The notes below the pieces were generated by a model. It ran no database searches and was not told the origin of the DNA. It saw only the letters and a list, made by a program, of their open reading frames with translations. Positions 36,241 to 49,600 of a stretch of 64,000 bases of DNA are shown here, piece after piece. The first letter of the stretch is position 1; every line of letters begins with the position of its first letter. The stretch is from Callipepla californica brunnescens (lineage: Eukaryota > Chordata > Aves > Galliformes > Odontophoridae): the NCBI GenBank assembly GCA_023055505.1, contig JALIRH010000003.1, positions 31,250,842 through 31,314,841 of the forward strand, in the 5' to 3' direction. Both the position numbers and the translations under genes were made by a program.

Positions 36241-36254
36241 CCAGTGGGGGGCAG
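36241..36254 (+). promoter_or_regulatory. CTCF-like motif
   Basis: CCAGTGGGGGGCAG keeps the CCA...GGGGGC core of the CTCF consensus, with one difference in the usual AG step. It sits in a short GC-rich island (about 36190-36265) within AT-rich DNA. This is a single motif match without occupancy data. Confidence 0.3.
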
Positions 36255-38419
36255 GCACTCTCCATCTGATGGTTTTTACTAGAGATCTCCATGTTGTTAA
36301 CTCCAGGGAGAAGAGACAGTGAGAACAATATAAATGTCTGTTCCGAAGTCCATGCTATAAGTTGCCTTTATATTTCAGAGGAGTTAATTAATTATGTTAC
36401 TCTGGGGATACTGTGTCAGGCTGTGTTGAGACTTGAAGCCCCTGAGCTCCTAACCAGAGTATGCTATACAGGAAAGCAATTTCAAACAATTTCCTAAAGA
36501 ACAAACTCGTATTTGTGAGTATTTGCACAACCAGACCTAAAATGAATTCCCACGACTTTGCAGAATTCATGCACTTCATCAATTTCTCATGATCATTCTG
36601 GGGAGACGTAGCGGAAGGCTCACGGTACTTTCATGTTTTCTTATTAAAAAACACCCATTGTTACATTAATAAGACAGAGTATCTCAGCAGGACATACAGC
36701 TATGTGACATTTCAAGGCTTTTGAAGAAAATGCACTGAAAGGAAGTGAACCCCAGGAGCTATAGCCAGCAAGAAAACAAGTAAATGAGCTTTGGGTGTGG
36801 AGAACAAAGAGTAGGGAGCCAGGGAACAGATAGAAAAGTAGAGATGTAACTGAGAAGGGGAGAACATTCTGCCTGGAAAACTTGTTAGTATCAACAGACT
36901 TGAAAGAATGAAAGATTTTGGAGGTCAAACTGCTTTGATGTGTCCACCTCACTGGGACTAGGATATGACACTGCAGAAATGCTGTCCCACTACTCCACCA
37001 CATATCACACTTGGTACTAAGATCGGCTCTGAAAGGGTCAAATAAAGTGGCTACATTTGTTGAGCATATGAATTAAATCCCATTTATTTTTGAAGTTTTT
37101 CCTTTGGATGAATGTTCAGAGTAGAACAAAGATGCATAAAACTGTGTCTTACCACATGACTTGAGGAACCAGAACTCCTATATTTAATTACCATGAAGCA
37201 AATGCATCTCAATAATCTTGCAGGCATCCATCTCTCTTTGTATGATTATACTTTCCTCATTTCAAATAATCTTAATCTGAAACTATGCAAACCATGCCCT
37301 ATGGGGTGCCACATTCACCAGCTCCTGTAGGAGCAGCAGTTTTGCCCCACCAGGGCAATGAAGAATATCTGTAAATATTGACCACCTGGCTAAACACTGA
37401 CTCTCCTGTTCTGGAGCATGAGCAGCTGCTGGCAACAGAAGTAAATAAATGCATGTTTTACTGACATACTTATTAGCAGTGAAAAAAAAAAAAAAAAGAT
37501 TATAAAAGTTAGTTATTTTTGTTTCCCCAACTGTTCAAGATTGCCTTTTCATGAGTCCCACAGATTGAGAAATTCTGGTTTAGTGTGTACCTGGCTTAAT
37601 GCATTCCCCACCACATAAAACCTGATTCACCTTTATTATAAAAGCATCTCCCTTAAGGGAGAGAAAAGCACAAGCCTTTTATGTACTCATTTCAATAGTT
37701 TTCTCTTATTCCTTTATGCCTGAGAAGCCATCCTTCCAAGCAGCTTCTGTACTACACTATTAATCTAACTTCACAGTTTGTTGAACTCTCCCTGTATCCC
37801 CTCACTTAGACCAAGCAATTCAACCTTTCTGGTCAAAGATTGAGAAAACTTTAACATCCTTTATCTTCTATAACAAGTTCCCAGACTTTATAAATATATT
37901 TGCATATTCTGGCTTATAATTTTGGGAGAAGTTCCCATATTCTTCCTTTTAAAAAGAAAATAATTGGTGGAAGGGGGGGTTGCTCCTTTTTGACAGTTAC
38001 TCTCCCAGAGATGCCACACAGCATAACTTAGTTGTTCATTTTATTGTACTGCTTGAGGAATTTTCAGTCAGCAAATCAAACAGTATCTGTTTTAGCTGTC
38101 CTAGAAATATGAAAGTTTATGCATTTCCAAAACATTTTCTTCCTGGCATAAAATGACCTACATTTAGCCTCTAACAAAGGACAGGGTCTTTTTATTTGTA
38201 AGATTTGGTTAATTTGTCTTCCAATTTTCAGAAACAGTTAAAAAAAATCGCGCTTTGGTGTTATTGTCTTATAAAACATAACAAATTAAGTTGATCCTTT
38301 TCATATGGAGGAAATCAGAAAGCAGTGTTGCTTGAACTCACCGTAAAATAATAAATAAGTAAAGAACTGCACTGGCAAAAGGTAAAAACATTGAATTCTT
38401 AATTAAAAAACATGCTTTA

Positions 38420-38740
38420 CCCCTTCAACAAATCTATACATAATTTTGGGATTTGTGACCTTTCAGGGTTGTTTGATTTTAATAAAAATCAAGCAGTGTC
38501 ATTTAACAAAATGTTTTCACGAGGAAAACTAGCCATTATCTGATCAGCTCTTTGAAGCATCTTGGATTATCCATATTCGGCACATGCAGAAAAAGAATAA
38601 AATGTGTTTCACTGGTGGCATCTTCCAAACTGATGCTAATATCAGTAGGCACATGCAAATAATTAACTTTTGAGCTGGCATTTATTGCCATTTCAAGGCT
38701 ATTAGGAATGCATGTGTGAAGTAATAGAACTCAACAGCCC
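38420..38740. other. Candidate conserved non-coding block (POU/homeodomain motifs)
   Basis: AT-rich, non-repetitive block containing an octamer ATGCAAAT at 38653-38660 directly followed by AATTAA, plus TTTAATAAAAATC and TTATTGCCATTT segments. There is no open frame and no transposon signature. Composition and motif packing resemble vertebrate developmental enhancers; this is pattern judgement only. Confidence 0.3.
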
Positions 38741-38896
38741 CAAGGAGATGTTCTGCCAAAGCACAGCACTCACCTTCAGAAGCCTGGAAGGCAATTAGCA
38801 GGAGAAGTTCTAAAAGAGTACTGCCATATCAAAATTAAGTTGAAGGAAAATAAAACCTTGCCTGCATTCCTGTATAACATTAAGAAGCAAAAGAGA

Positions 38897-38916
38897 TTTT
38901 TTTTTTTTTTTTTTTT
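38897..38916. repeat. Poly(T) run, 20 bases
   Basis: Twenty T in a row, followed by AATATC. No retroposed gene or SINE body is recognisable beside it. Confidence 0.95.
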
Positions 38917-41900
38917 AATATCTAAGTGCTTCAAGTATATTCAAGTGCTTTGGTATTAAGCTGCAACTTTCAGCAAGAGGTGCCACAAATCCAATATTCT
39001 CTTCGCAACAGAACTGCTGAGAGTCATCAAAGCAACAGTTTACATTCAGTACAACAGGCTGGGGCACCAAAATTGTTGATAATAAAGTAAGCATATTTCC
39101 AGCACAACTATGCAACACCTAAAAGATGTTGTTGAAGTAGTATCTAAGCTTGTTTTTCTCAGATGTGCCATTTTTTTCCAGAGCCGACAGAAACCCATGA
39201 TTTGAATACCCTTGACTTATCCTTGCAACAATTTGAAATGGCTGCAGATGAAGTTTGGAAAATAAATTTAAGTTTCCTAAAGAGAAAAAAAGAAAAAAGG
39301 AAAGAACGCTACATGATATCACACAACCTGCTCAAGAGAACATTACTGCGAGCAGAAATAAGAGGACTGTGCTGTCCCAGAGAGAGAAAAGATCAAACAG
39401 TAAGAAGAAAAACAAGGCACAAAACCACATTGGTCTCTGTGCACTAAGAGTATGATCAACCACTAAACCACACTCTTCCAAAGGACTGTTTGATGGTTCT
39501 TTCCCTAACTTTGTTCTTTATTTTACTTTTTTAACTGTTGACACATGGAAAGTTTGCACTATCCTCAATCAGTTTCAAGAGCTTCTTTATTTACATTCTG
39601 ATTTAAGTTTTCTATGTGTACCAGTTTGCCCTCAAAGCATCTCTTCAATGCCTTGTACAATTTAAATGAAATTGGACTGATAAACAAAACAGGACACTGG
39701 GTAAGGGAAGAAGACCACCAGCAGTGTGGACTGAGAGCAACCTCAGATGTTAATGTAGGCCAAAGAAGGCACACAACACTGAACAGAACTTTGAGACCCC
39801 TTCTCAATGTTCAAAGGGGCAAAAGTGACTGCACCACTCTCCTGTGTAATTTCAAGCAGCCTGAGGAAGCTGCCTTAGCAGCTCTGAGAACCAAGGCATT
39901 TCCTTGCACTGGGCACTTTCCCACAGTCTCCCTCAGGTCAAACCAACTGAAAAAAATCCACTTGTTTTATAATCCCCCTCCTTCTCCCCCCAAAAAAATC
40001 TTGCTGTTACAAGCCACCGGCAAGTTAGTACACATTATTAAAGGGTTGACTCTGCTGTAGTCACTCACAGAAGAAGGGATTACTCTGACATAAAGTGGTT
40101 AGCTAAAATTACAGCTAATTAAACTTTCAGAGACATTCTTCTGTGAGAAGGAATGGGTGTAACTAAACCTTTTACAGAAATGGATGCTTGGGTATTTCTA
40201 GATGACCAGTTCAAAGAAGGTCACGTTCAGATTGCTTCTGGATCCCACCGAGATTTCCTCTGTGCCCACTGTACTGATGACACAGGGACTTTTCTTGGAG
40301 GTGGCACCACTCCAGCACAGCAGCAGGACTGAAGCAAACATGAAGAGAGTACAAGCAAATAAAGGGAAAAAAGGAAAAACACAGGCACAACAAGACACAA
40401 TCCCCTTACAAAATTACACATAATTTTGGTCCTCCTGGAGCTCTCTCTTGGTCTGCTGAGATGTGAGACACAAGGCTATCTATGGGAAGCACACTGCATG
40501 TTGTACTCCTACTTAAACCGGTGCAACCCCATGCATGTAACAAAGGTGTCACAGAGCAGAATATGTCCTACAGACAACCATTCTTTCAGTACAATTACGT
40601 GACTTCTCCTCACCACTGCAAATTATGTGTGCAAAATTGACTGTGGAACTTGCCTTCACTTTGTTAGCAAGTTTAGAAAGACACTTTTGCACTGCACATT
40701 AAAATCTACAGCTAAGGAAGGAGTTGAACAACCTCCCATGAATTAAATACATCCAGTCTCTCAACAGCTGCACGTATAGTTTATGGGGTTTGGACTCGAT
40801 TTCCAATTCAGCCATACCAAAGGTACCATGACAGCTGAATTGTGGGGAGTCTTCACCAGTGTAAAACAATGCAAGGAATCAAAAACAGAAGCAAGAACAC
40901 AGCCATCTGCCACATCTCACAGGTGACCTAGTAAGGAATGGGTGATCAGAGACCATGCAGAGAGAGCTAGCACTGCCTGAAAGAAAAACAGCAATGAGGA
41001 CAGGATTTCTGTTCCCACCAACACATGCTCCCAGTGATTTACAATTTTAAAGTTGGTGGGTAATTTCAGTAACATTGAACCCCAGCACTTTTTAACACAA
41101 CACACCAGGAGCGTATCTCAACTGCAAGTAAGTTTAAAACAAAAAAAAAAAACACATACAAAGCCAGAGCAAATGCCCTCATCCAACAATTCCCACATCA
41201 TGTTAGTAAGCAGTAGTCAAAACTAACTGCATGGAGAAGTGCAAAGTTAGATATAAGGTCTCTTAAGTGATGAAAAATCTATCGTGACTGCTATGCTGCA
41301 GGAGCTAGTTATCAGCCCATTTGAAAATCTGGAACTCTTATTCCAGTTTAAGTTTTTCCAATTTTCCTATAAGGGCTCATTAAAACTGCCCTACTACAAA
41401 TCTTCCTCAAGTCACCTGAACGGGTGAAACGTGAGCCCACCTTTCATTCTGAGAGAAGTAACGACGTTATGCATCAACAATTTCTCACCCTAACTGTATT
41501 AACTCTAGCAATAGGACAACGAAATCCGGTAACACACTCACTAATGCTGCATAATGGCAGTGTAGAGCCAGAGAGCATGTTCAACCAGTTACCTTCAGCC
41601 TCTGGCCCTTCCCTGTCCTTTCTGAAGCTGTCCTTTCAAGTCAGAGTCTCCAATGCATAAGTGGGATCTACTTTTTTCACTTCTGAAAGTTGCAGGCTTT
41701 AATTTGGCATGTGTAAATGCACTTAGTTCATGAGGCTGCTCTTCTTAAGTGAAATACCTTCTTCATTTTTACCATTCCATCAATTTTTATTGCCTGCAAA
41801 TTCAAACATAATGACCTCGCATTTGCTTCAAGCTACAGACAAAAAACACGTTAATCTTACTTAAGAGGTACAGTCATTTCTTAGACTCAAAAACATGTAA

Positions 41901-42381
41901 GCAAGGAGACTTGTACCATTCTTGTACAAAAGATTGCCAGCAGCTGAACACAAATCAATGTTTCTATTGATCCAAACAAGCCATGGTTCCACTACGATAT
42001 CAAACACATTACAGAAGGCTGTTCTCCACTTATCCCTTACAGCTCATGTTTGATTCTTTTTGTGCTTATTTTTTGAAGAAACAATTCTATCCTCACAGTT
42101 CTTTCTTTGACTAAGGACACTGCCAAAAGTGATGCCTGGTGGCTACAACCTCCAATAACCATACAACATCTACAATTCATTTAATTTTAAAGAGCTTGAG
42201 TTTTAGAGTTGGTTGATATCTCTGGTAGCTCCTAGGACCATAAGATACTTAAGAGAAAGGTTAAAAAAAAAAATAATCCTTTTTACCATGGATTACATCC
42301 TGAAACAGCATTTGTGTAGGTAGAAACTATTCAGTCACAAGTGTATACAAAAGTGGGGATTGTAACTATTCCTGTTGTTGG

Positions 42382-42403
42382 TTTTTTTTTTTTTTTTTTT
42401 TTT
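42382..42403. repeat. Poly(T) run, 22 bases
   Basis: Twenty-two T following GTTGTTGG and followed by AG and a second short T run. No adjoining processed gene copy was recognised. Confidence 0.95.
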
Positions 42404-43959
42404 AGTTTTTTACTTTTCTGAAATAAATTTAGCAATTCCTTTGGAAAACAATTCCACATGAAAGTCAAAGTTGGTGTTCTAAACTCTGTGTATTTTTAAA
42501 TTATAGGAAAATCTAACCAGGTGTAAATAATTCATTGTCTCTCTACCATTATTTTAAGTGGATCTTGCCACCAGTTTTCCTTTTCAGACTATGTTCCATG
42601 ATGCATGAAGAAGCCTGGAGTAGCAGGTTGGAAGGGGCTGATTATCCGTAACACAAAGCTCCTCTGATTTGATCTGCTGTAGTCTTGCATTCCCCTTAGT
42701 TTAAGTGATGGTTTCAAGCAGATTATTTTTTCTCAAGCCTGGCTTTCCCCAGATGATCATTTCCCTTACCTGCCCCTTCATTAATTCTTCTTCAGTATTG
42801 AGGACATTTTTCTTTTTAGACACTTCCACACATTTTGTTAGCAATTCAGCCACACTGTTCTGAGATCTAGATGAACAGTGTAGCTCCCGTTAGCCTGCCG
42901 CTTTCCAGTTTTTCTGTGCAATACAGTATGTGTTCTTTACAATATTCATATACAGGTGCAGATGCGATGCAGAGCATGAGGCACCATAAAAGTTCAGATG
43001 TCCCCTACCCCTACCTAAAGTACTTGTTGTGTCAGACTGGCAATGGCAAAGAGAGAGAAACTAGGATACAATACTGTAGGTCCTGAAGCTGCCACTCCAT
43101 CTCCTATGACAAAACGAACAGCAGAAAGGTTCCTCCCATTCTGCTTGAAAAGAAGGCAGAGAATATCAGAAAAGAGTGAGCCAAGCTTTTTGCTGTTTCA
43201 CTCCAGAGGTCACACTCTGCCCTTTATTTTTGGCTTTGGTGAGGCTACAAAGTGCACAGCCACAAGAGAAGGAAGCAATTTTTAATGTGACTCTTTGTGA
43301 ATGGAAAAAAAAATAAATGAGCACATGAATTTAACTGTTTTTATACTCCAAAGAGAAAATTAAGAAGCACAAACAAAGCTGAAGAAGAAGACTTGACACC
43401 AAGAATAGTTTGCTTGGTTATTTTCATGACAGAGAAAAGTCAAATAAACCAACTTTTCACGCACCAGAATTTTGGGATTCCATATCCATCCCTCCAGTGT
43501 ACTTATAATTTATTCCACAATTACAGTTGTAACTCATGTCTTTGTTCATTTTTAAACAAGGGAAGTTCTCTCCAATGCCACCTCTCTCTTGCCTTTTTCC
43601 TAGTGTTTGATTGCTTCTCCACTATATCTTCCAGCCAACATGAGAAGCATCAAAAGATTAAGAAGTCAGAGTTCATTGGCTCCTTCAAGATAATCAGTGC
43701 ATCACACTTGCAGAGAATTAGATCAGGGGACTAAGAAAAAAAACCCCAAACCATCATTTTGAAGTGGTAAATCATTCAGAAAAAGTTGTTTTGTGGAAAC
43801 TGAAAGCCATTAGGAAAAACTTCCTCCCATGGGTTTTGTTGCTGTGCCTAAGTTCAGCAAATTACTGAGAATCTTTATGACAAAATGCATCTGAAACTTC
43901 AGCTGAAAAAGTTGAATATTGCACTCCCCAGTAGGGAAAACACAGCAATTCATTCAGTT

Positions 43960-44240
43960 TTAACAGTGAAAGGGTAAAAGATTGTTTACAATAAATGGCA
44001 TTCAGCTCACGCAGTATTTTAACCTCTTTAATTGTTAAAGCATCTGAAATGCTTCGAGATTATCATGACAAAACACCAAAAGCCTCACTAACATCTAGAG
44101 ATTTCATTTTAATCATTCTTTATGTCCACAGGTCTGAATTGAATAATGAACATTGTTCAACACTGTGATCTATGCTGGATTCAGTCCAATTTATATGTCA
44201 TCATGAATTACTGACACAGTGTAACGTCAATTTTCTGTGC
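43960..44240. other. Candidate conserved non-coding block
   Basis: Non-repetitive AT-rich sequence with CTTTAATTGTTAAAGC (near 44026), a homeodomain-type TTTTAATCATT (near 44107) and a SOX-type CATTGTTC near 44150. There is no frame and no transposon signature. Listed as a possible enhancer on pattern alone. Confidence 0.2.
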
Positions 44241-45169
44241 GTGACAAAGATAAAACACAACATGCACTCTGCTGACTCATTTTCAAAATGAATTCTTCTT
44301 CTTAAATGCTGCCTCATTTAGAGGAAAAGTGAGGGAGGAAGGAGAACATACGTTACAAAGAAGCTACTCAAGAATTAATACCACATTTAGGAAAAAACAT
44401 GGTCTAAACAGATTGCTTAATGCACGCATCTGTATGAAAGTAGACATGCAGCTTTGAAACTTGACAAGCTAGAGATCCTGTTGCAGTGCTAAAAAATTCT
44501 ATAAAGTCAGAGAAATCATCTATTCTGTGCACAATCTGCATTGCTGGCTGAGTTCTGACCTGCAGACCACAGACTCTGTACACTGAATGTCTCAGCCGTA
44601 AAATAAAACTCCTTGCTAGAAACTGGACTTTCTGAATGCTGACCTGGATAAACAAGGAAGGTCTAAAAGAACTTCTGATCCCAAAAGGATTGGGGAACTG
44701 AATTTTATGCCTCTTTAGTGAGGAGAGAGAAATGAAAGAGCAGGCTACTGACAGGCCTATTAACCTTGCGTGCAGTTTCTATGTTGTTTGGAGGATTGGC
44801 ACTTCCATTGCTAATCTTAGGTTGTAGCATAAATTTAATAGGGTGCAAGATCTACAGGATGAGAGTTGTTAAGAATACGATGGTGGGAGTGGAGAGCACT
44901 GGAGCTGTTTCTACTTTATTGTGTCTGTCTGCATGCTGTGATTTGGGTCCTTCCCACTTCAGTAAATCCCTCCAGCATTCTGAACTGTAATATTTCTATG
45001 TTGATGATTATATCCAGCAAATTATGAAGGCCTTCACGAGTGACAAGATAATCCTCATCAAATCAAGTTCCCCTTACTGATTCCTCAGGCCAATTCAGAT
45101 GTAATATTCAGATCAGAATTCTTAAGGGGAACAAAAATCCTTCAATCTACTACCATTTCCATCACAAAG

Positions 45170-45390
45170 CAATTTGAAGCACACACTGCAAATGGGAGTT
45201 AAATTAATTTAGAAATGAACTTTGGAAGAATATTTTCAAACTGCAGACATCTGTTTAGATACTGGTGGCCATTCATTAGCCTTGGTGTTTGCCAGCACAG
45301 TGCAGCTGATGTTAGTTTCTTGCTGAATATTTTCATAAGCTGCAATCATTGTTTAAACTGAGGTCTAAGAAGGACTCAGAGTTAAACGGA
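45170..45390. other. Candidate conserved non-coding block
   Basis: About 220 bases with AAATTAATTTAG near 45200, balanced composition, a GGTGGCCATTCATTAGCC segment and a TGCAATCATTGTTTAAAC segment. No coding frame and no repeat match were recognised. Confidence 0.2.
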
Positions 45391-46583
45391 ACCAGATAAA
45401 TTAAAAATGGAATGTTATTCTCCAATATGAATTAATGACAATAAAACACTGAAGTGAGAAAAAAATAATCTGTGCTCTGCGTTAGCTGCAAAATGAAGGC
45501 GATGTTAACATTTGGCTGATCTGTATGCACAAGAGAAAAAAAGTATGCTGGAAACGCTTGCTATTGTGTCTCTCAGAGTATACTTTTATAACAAATTTGT
45601 GTGTAAATATATATTCCAGAGAGGCATATGTATACATGCCCAGACATATACAGCCTAGTATTTAAATTCTAGATATATCTGCAAGCCAACGTATTCAGTG
45701 GGAAAGGATAAAATTACATGTATAAACAGGAAATCTCTTTTTCTTTCAGTCTCACTAATCTGAAACCCAGACCAGTATGTTAAAGAAATCTCCTCAAGCT
45801 CAGAAGCTCAGGTAGCTGGTTTTAATTTTTTTTTTTTTCTTTTTTTGTATCAGAAGAGAAAAGTGAAACATGAGAGTTGTTTTTACATTCTGACTGCTAA
45901 GGTGTCCTTCATCACTGTGCATTTTATAAATCCTTTCCAGCAGTTTGAAACTCCCTGTTCAGCACCCAAAAAAACAGAAAACTTAAAGAATTCTCCAGCT
46001 AGGAGAAGAAAAATTTGTAAATAGATGTTAGGTTTTTATTAAACCAGCAGGTTTAGCAGTTGGAAAAACTGAATGTGCTATTGGGCATACAAACCCTTCT
46101 TGAAGTATGATATACAAAAGAGAAGCAGCCTACTTATGAACCACATAGTAACAGAGAGAACTGAGAACCATGGCAATTACAGCAAAACATAAAAACACAG
46201 AAGACAGTAAATTTTGCTATTTGAAATCGAGACTACACAAGATAAAGGCAGCCACCAAGTTAAACATGACATCTGTTTCCTAAAAGATCACAGAGATATT
46301 GCTATTAGACCTAGAGTTAAAAGCACATGACAAAAATCCAGTGCATGTTCCACACTGTGCAAACGTTCTATTCTGTTACTATCTGCAAAACTGGAGTATC
46401 AGCTTTCTACCTGTTCCACCAGAGCATACTCACACCAATTACATTAAGCTGTGTAAATCACACATAAGACTTCAAAGAACTGTATAAAGTACAAAGGACT
46501 GTATAATGAACAACATTTGAGGGAACATCAGGAAGAACATGCAGTGTTAAGACCAAAGAAACCACAAGCATCCAGCATTCTGG

Positions 46584-46609
46584 TTTTTTTTTTTTTTTTT
46601 TTTTTTTTT
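46584..46609. repeat. Poly(T) run, 26 bases
   Basis: The longest homopolymer in the window (26 T, between CTGG and GTCTCAAGC). On the - strand it would read as an A tail, but the sequence before it shows no recognisable gene copy. Confidence 0.95.
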
Positions 46610-49600
46610 GTCTCAAGCTAGAGCTCTGAAGAAAACATTGAAAGAAAACAGAAATCATAGATGACATATAGTAAATGGATGTGAAAACCATTCCATCTTG
46701 TTGAGATCACTGGGACTTGCTGAAACTACAATATCTGAGCCACTGCAGATAAAGAAGGGAGGAGACCATACATCTTGGCTAAGGAGCCCCTTCCATGGTC
46801 ATCAAGTATATTTGGTGATTTAGAGGGCACAGGGCTCACACTCGCAAAGTCAAAGTCAGCACAAAACCTGATGCCTCATACACTAGTGAGATGGAATACA
46901 ATCACCCAGAGTTTCCAGCCTTTGAGGCAGACGGTTTGGATCTGAGGTGAAGCTCGTCCTTTGTTTTGTTTTCATCTGCCAGGAATGGAAAAGTCTCTAG
47001 GAAGCTTTAGTTACAAGGGAGAAAGCAACAAATCCTAAGCAATTAGAACAATGAAAAATAAAGAAAAGGGCAAATAGAATTCAAGAGATAACACAACAGG
47101 ATAGTTAGAAGAGCAGCATGTAGGATATATACGTATTTGTATGTCTGTACCTCTGCAGCACTAGAGCTTCCTGTAAGACTTAGCTATATGCCAGCACTTG
47201 GCACTGTTGATCATCATCACTTGAGACAACAGTGACTGGTATTCTAAGAGGACATCTAGCATCGTTGTTCAGTAGGCACGTTGCCTAAATATCATCCCAT
47301 CCCTTGACACGCCAGACTTGAGAAATAAAATACTTTAAAGAGTGATATATTCTTTGCATGCAACTTGGACTGATTCAAGTTCTATAGCAGCTCATGGCAT
47401 CTTCTGGAAAGGCTCTGGGACCAGCTTGTGTTGAATAATGCTTAGCTAAAGGAGCCAGGATTCTCAGATTACTTTCTTAAGCTCTTAAAAATAAAAATAA
47501 GAAGAGCAAGAAAAGAACTGAAGAACTAGCACTCCCACCAAGGAATCAGTGTCAGAAGCACAGTCAAATTTACATCCTAAGATGTATAGGTCTGTACAAC
47601 TATATTTCTATAATATGCAACATAAAGGTTGTGTAAGTCTTACACTTTCAGAGCATCATCCATCCAGGAGGATTCATTTATGGGCTGAATGCATACCACA
47701 GAATAGCTGTCCTCCTTCCTGCCAACTTACACAGTGAAGTGCTGTTTACACCTCTGAAGGAAAACATCCTACTCAATTTGCTACATCACGACCAACATGA
47801 ATTAGGACAGGCAGTGCCAACTGCTACAGCAGTCAAATAAAAAACACAGTAGGAAACATGAAAGAAACAGAACATGAATTATCAAAGCCACATTCTAGTC
47901 AGATTAACAGAAAAAAAATTCAAAACATATACAGGTATCAGTCACCAAACTTTAGCTTGAACCACCATTGAACCTCAAGTAAATCCTTGCAATGTGCACT
48001 CATAAGGCTTACACTCAAGAACATTAGCAACCAGCTAGCTGAACCTCATAGAGCTGTTTCTACAGCTTTGAGTGATTATATAGTATTTACCATGTATCTT
48101 ATCCTAAGTTTTTAACTGTAACCAATGTAGAACAAGAGGATTTAAAATCAAATAACAAACAAAACATTCGTAGATCAACATATTTTAAAAGCATCGGGAT
48201 AATTCTCACTAGATCCAGTTACCCTCTGTAAGACAATTTATTACACAGTCCCATCAACTTTACTCACATAAGTTCTTCACTTCTGCACAGGTGGAAAAGA
48301 ACAGGACTTGCCATGGAGATGATTCAAACTCAAGACTCCTGCAACATAAGGAAAACAACATGAAAATGGTATTGGCTGCAACATTGTATTTAAAGCTGGG
48401 ATAAATTTGCACTTGTTGGCATACATAAAGTAGAGACTGAACTCCTCACTTTATCACAGGGCAACCAACTTCATGGTAGGATAAGGAGGATGCAGGAAAA
48501 AAAAAAAAAGCAAGCCATGGCTACTTCTTCCCAACTAGCCCAACTATCTCCTAAATATGCACTACCATCAGGCTAGGACATGAGGACAGAAGGAATTTTT
48601 TTTCAGCACAACAGCTGTCAATAATTTAACCCTGGTAGACCATTCCTGTTTAAGTGAGAGTCAGGAGACATCTCACTGAGAAAGAAGAGAGCATCTTCCT
48701 CACACTTAGCTGTGACCCCCCCGCCCCACACCCAGATTTTCTCCTTTTGAGGAGAAAAAAAGAGCCATTTATCACATATTTATCACATCATCTCCCATTA
48801 GCTTAACATGTAGCCACCTCTTATTCTGCCACTAGATTGCCCAGCTGATCTTTCAATACTACTTTCCAGAACATAGTTTCCAAAAATTAAACTTCATTCC
48901 ATGCTAACACAGATTTGGATTTTCTACTATGGAACAGGAAGGAGGAAAAGTTTCCTAGCACAAAATCATTTTAAATGAAATCGGAAGAAAGGTCATCTTG
49001 CACCACCCTTAGAACATTGCTGGTCTATGGATAAATGACAGCAGGTGGAAGACCAAATACAAACCTAAGTGCTTGCAGGCTGACAGGAAAGTTCTGACAC
49101 AAAGTCACAAGGCAAAGAGCCAGCCCTTATTCAATTTTAAGTTTTAAACGTATTGGCTTCCTACGATACTCCTACCCAGGTGGTGTCCAGCCACTTGCTT
49201 CAAAAGATTACCAGTTAGGAAGAACTTTCACTTGAAAAACACCTAAGCTACAGATGGATCCAAACAGCAGTCACGCAGACAAAGTACGTATTATGAGCAA
49301 GTAAATAACAGCTTTTCTTCTGGGAAGAAAACAAATTCTCGGTTCCTGGCAAGGAGGCAAACCACTATTCCTAGCAACCAATTCTTCAGAACAATAACCT
49401 AAACTGATGAATCAGAATTTGTAATGACAGAAACAGAATTATACACAGCCCTCTACAAGGGTTTATAGGCGAAATTAAACATAACTACATTACCAGTAAC
49501 ATGACAAATGCAGCTAAGCTAGAAAACACATGATGAAAAATAGTAACTAAAGCAAATGGTAACCAGGAGGATGGTTTAATCATTTAAAAAATGAATTCTG

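Noticed and set aside
39614..40060. 148-codon frame in the intergenic region
   Set aside because: No domain, no CpG island, no splice-site context and no family resemblance. Its length is within chance for 50 kb of DNA read in six frames.
46584..46609. Poly(T) run as the tail of a - strand processed pseudogene
   Set aside because: No gene-like sequence or target duplication is visible beside it.
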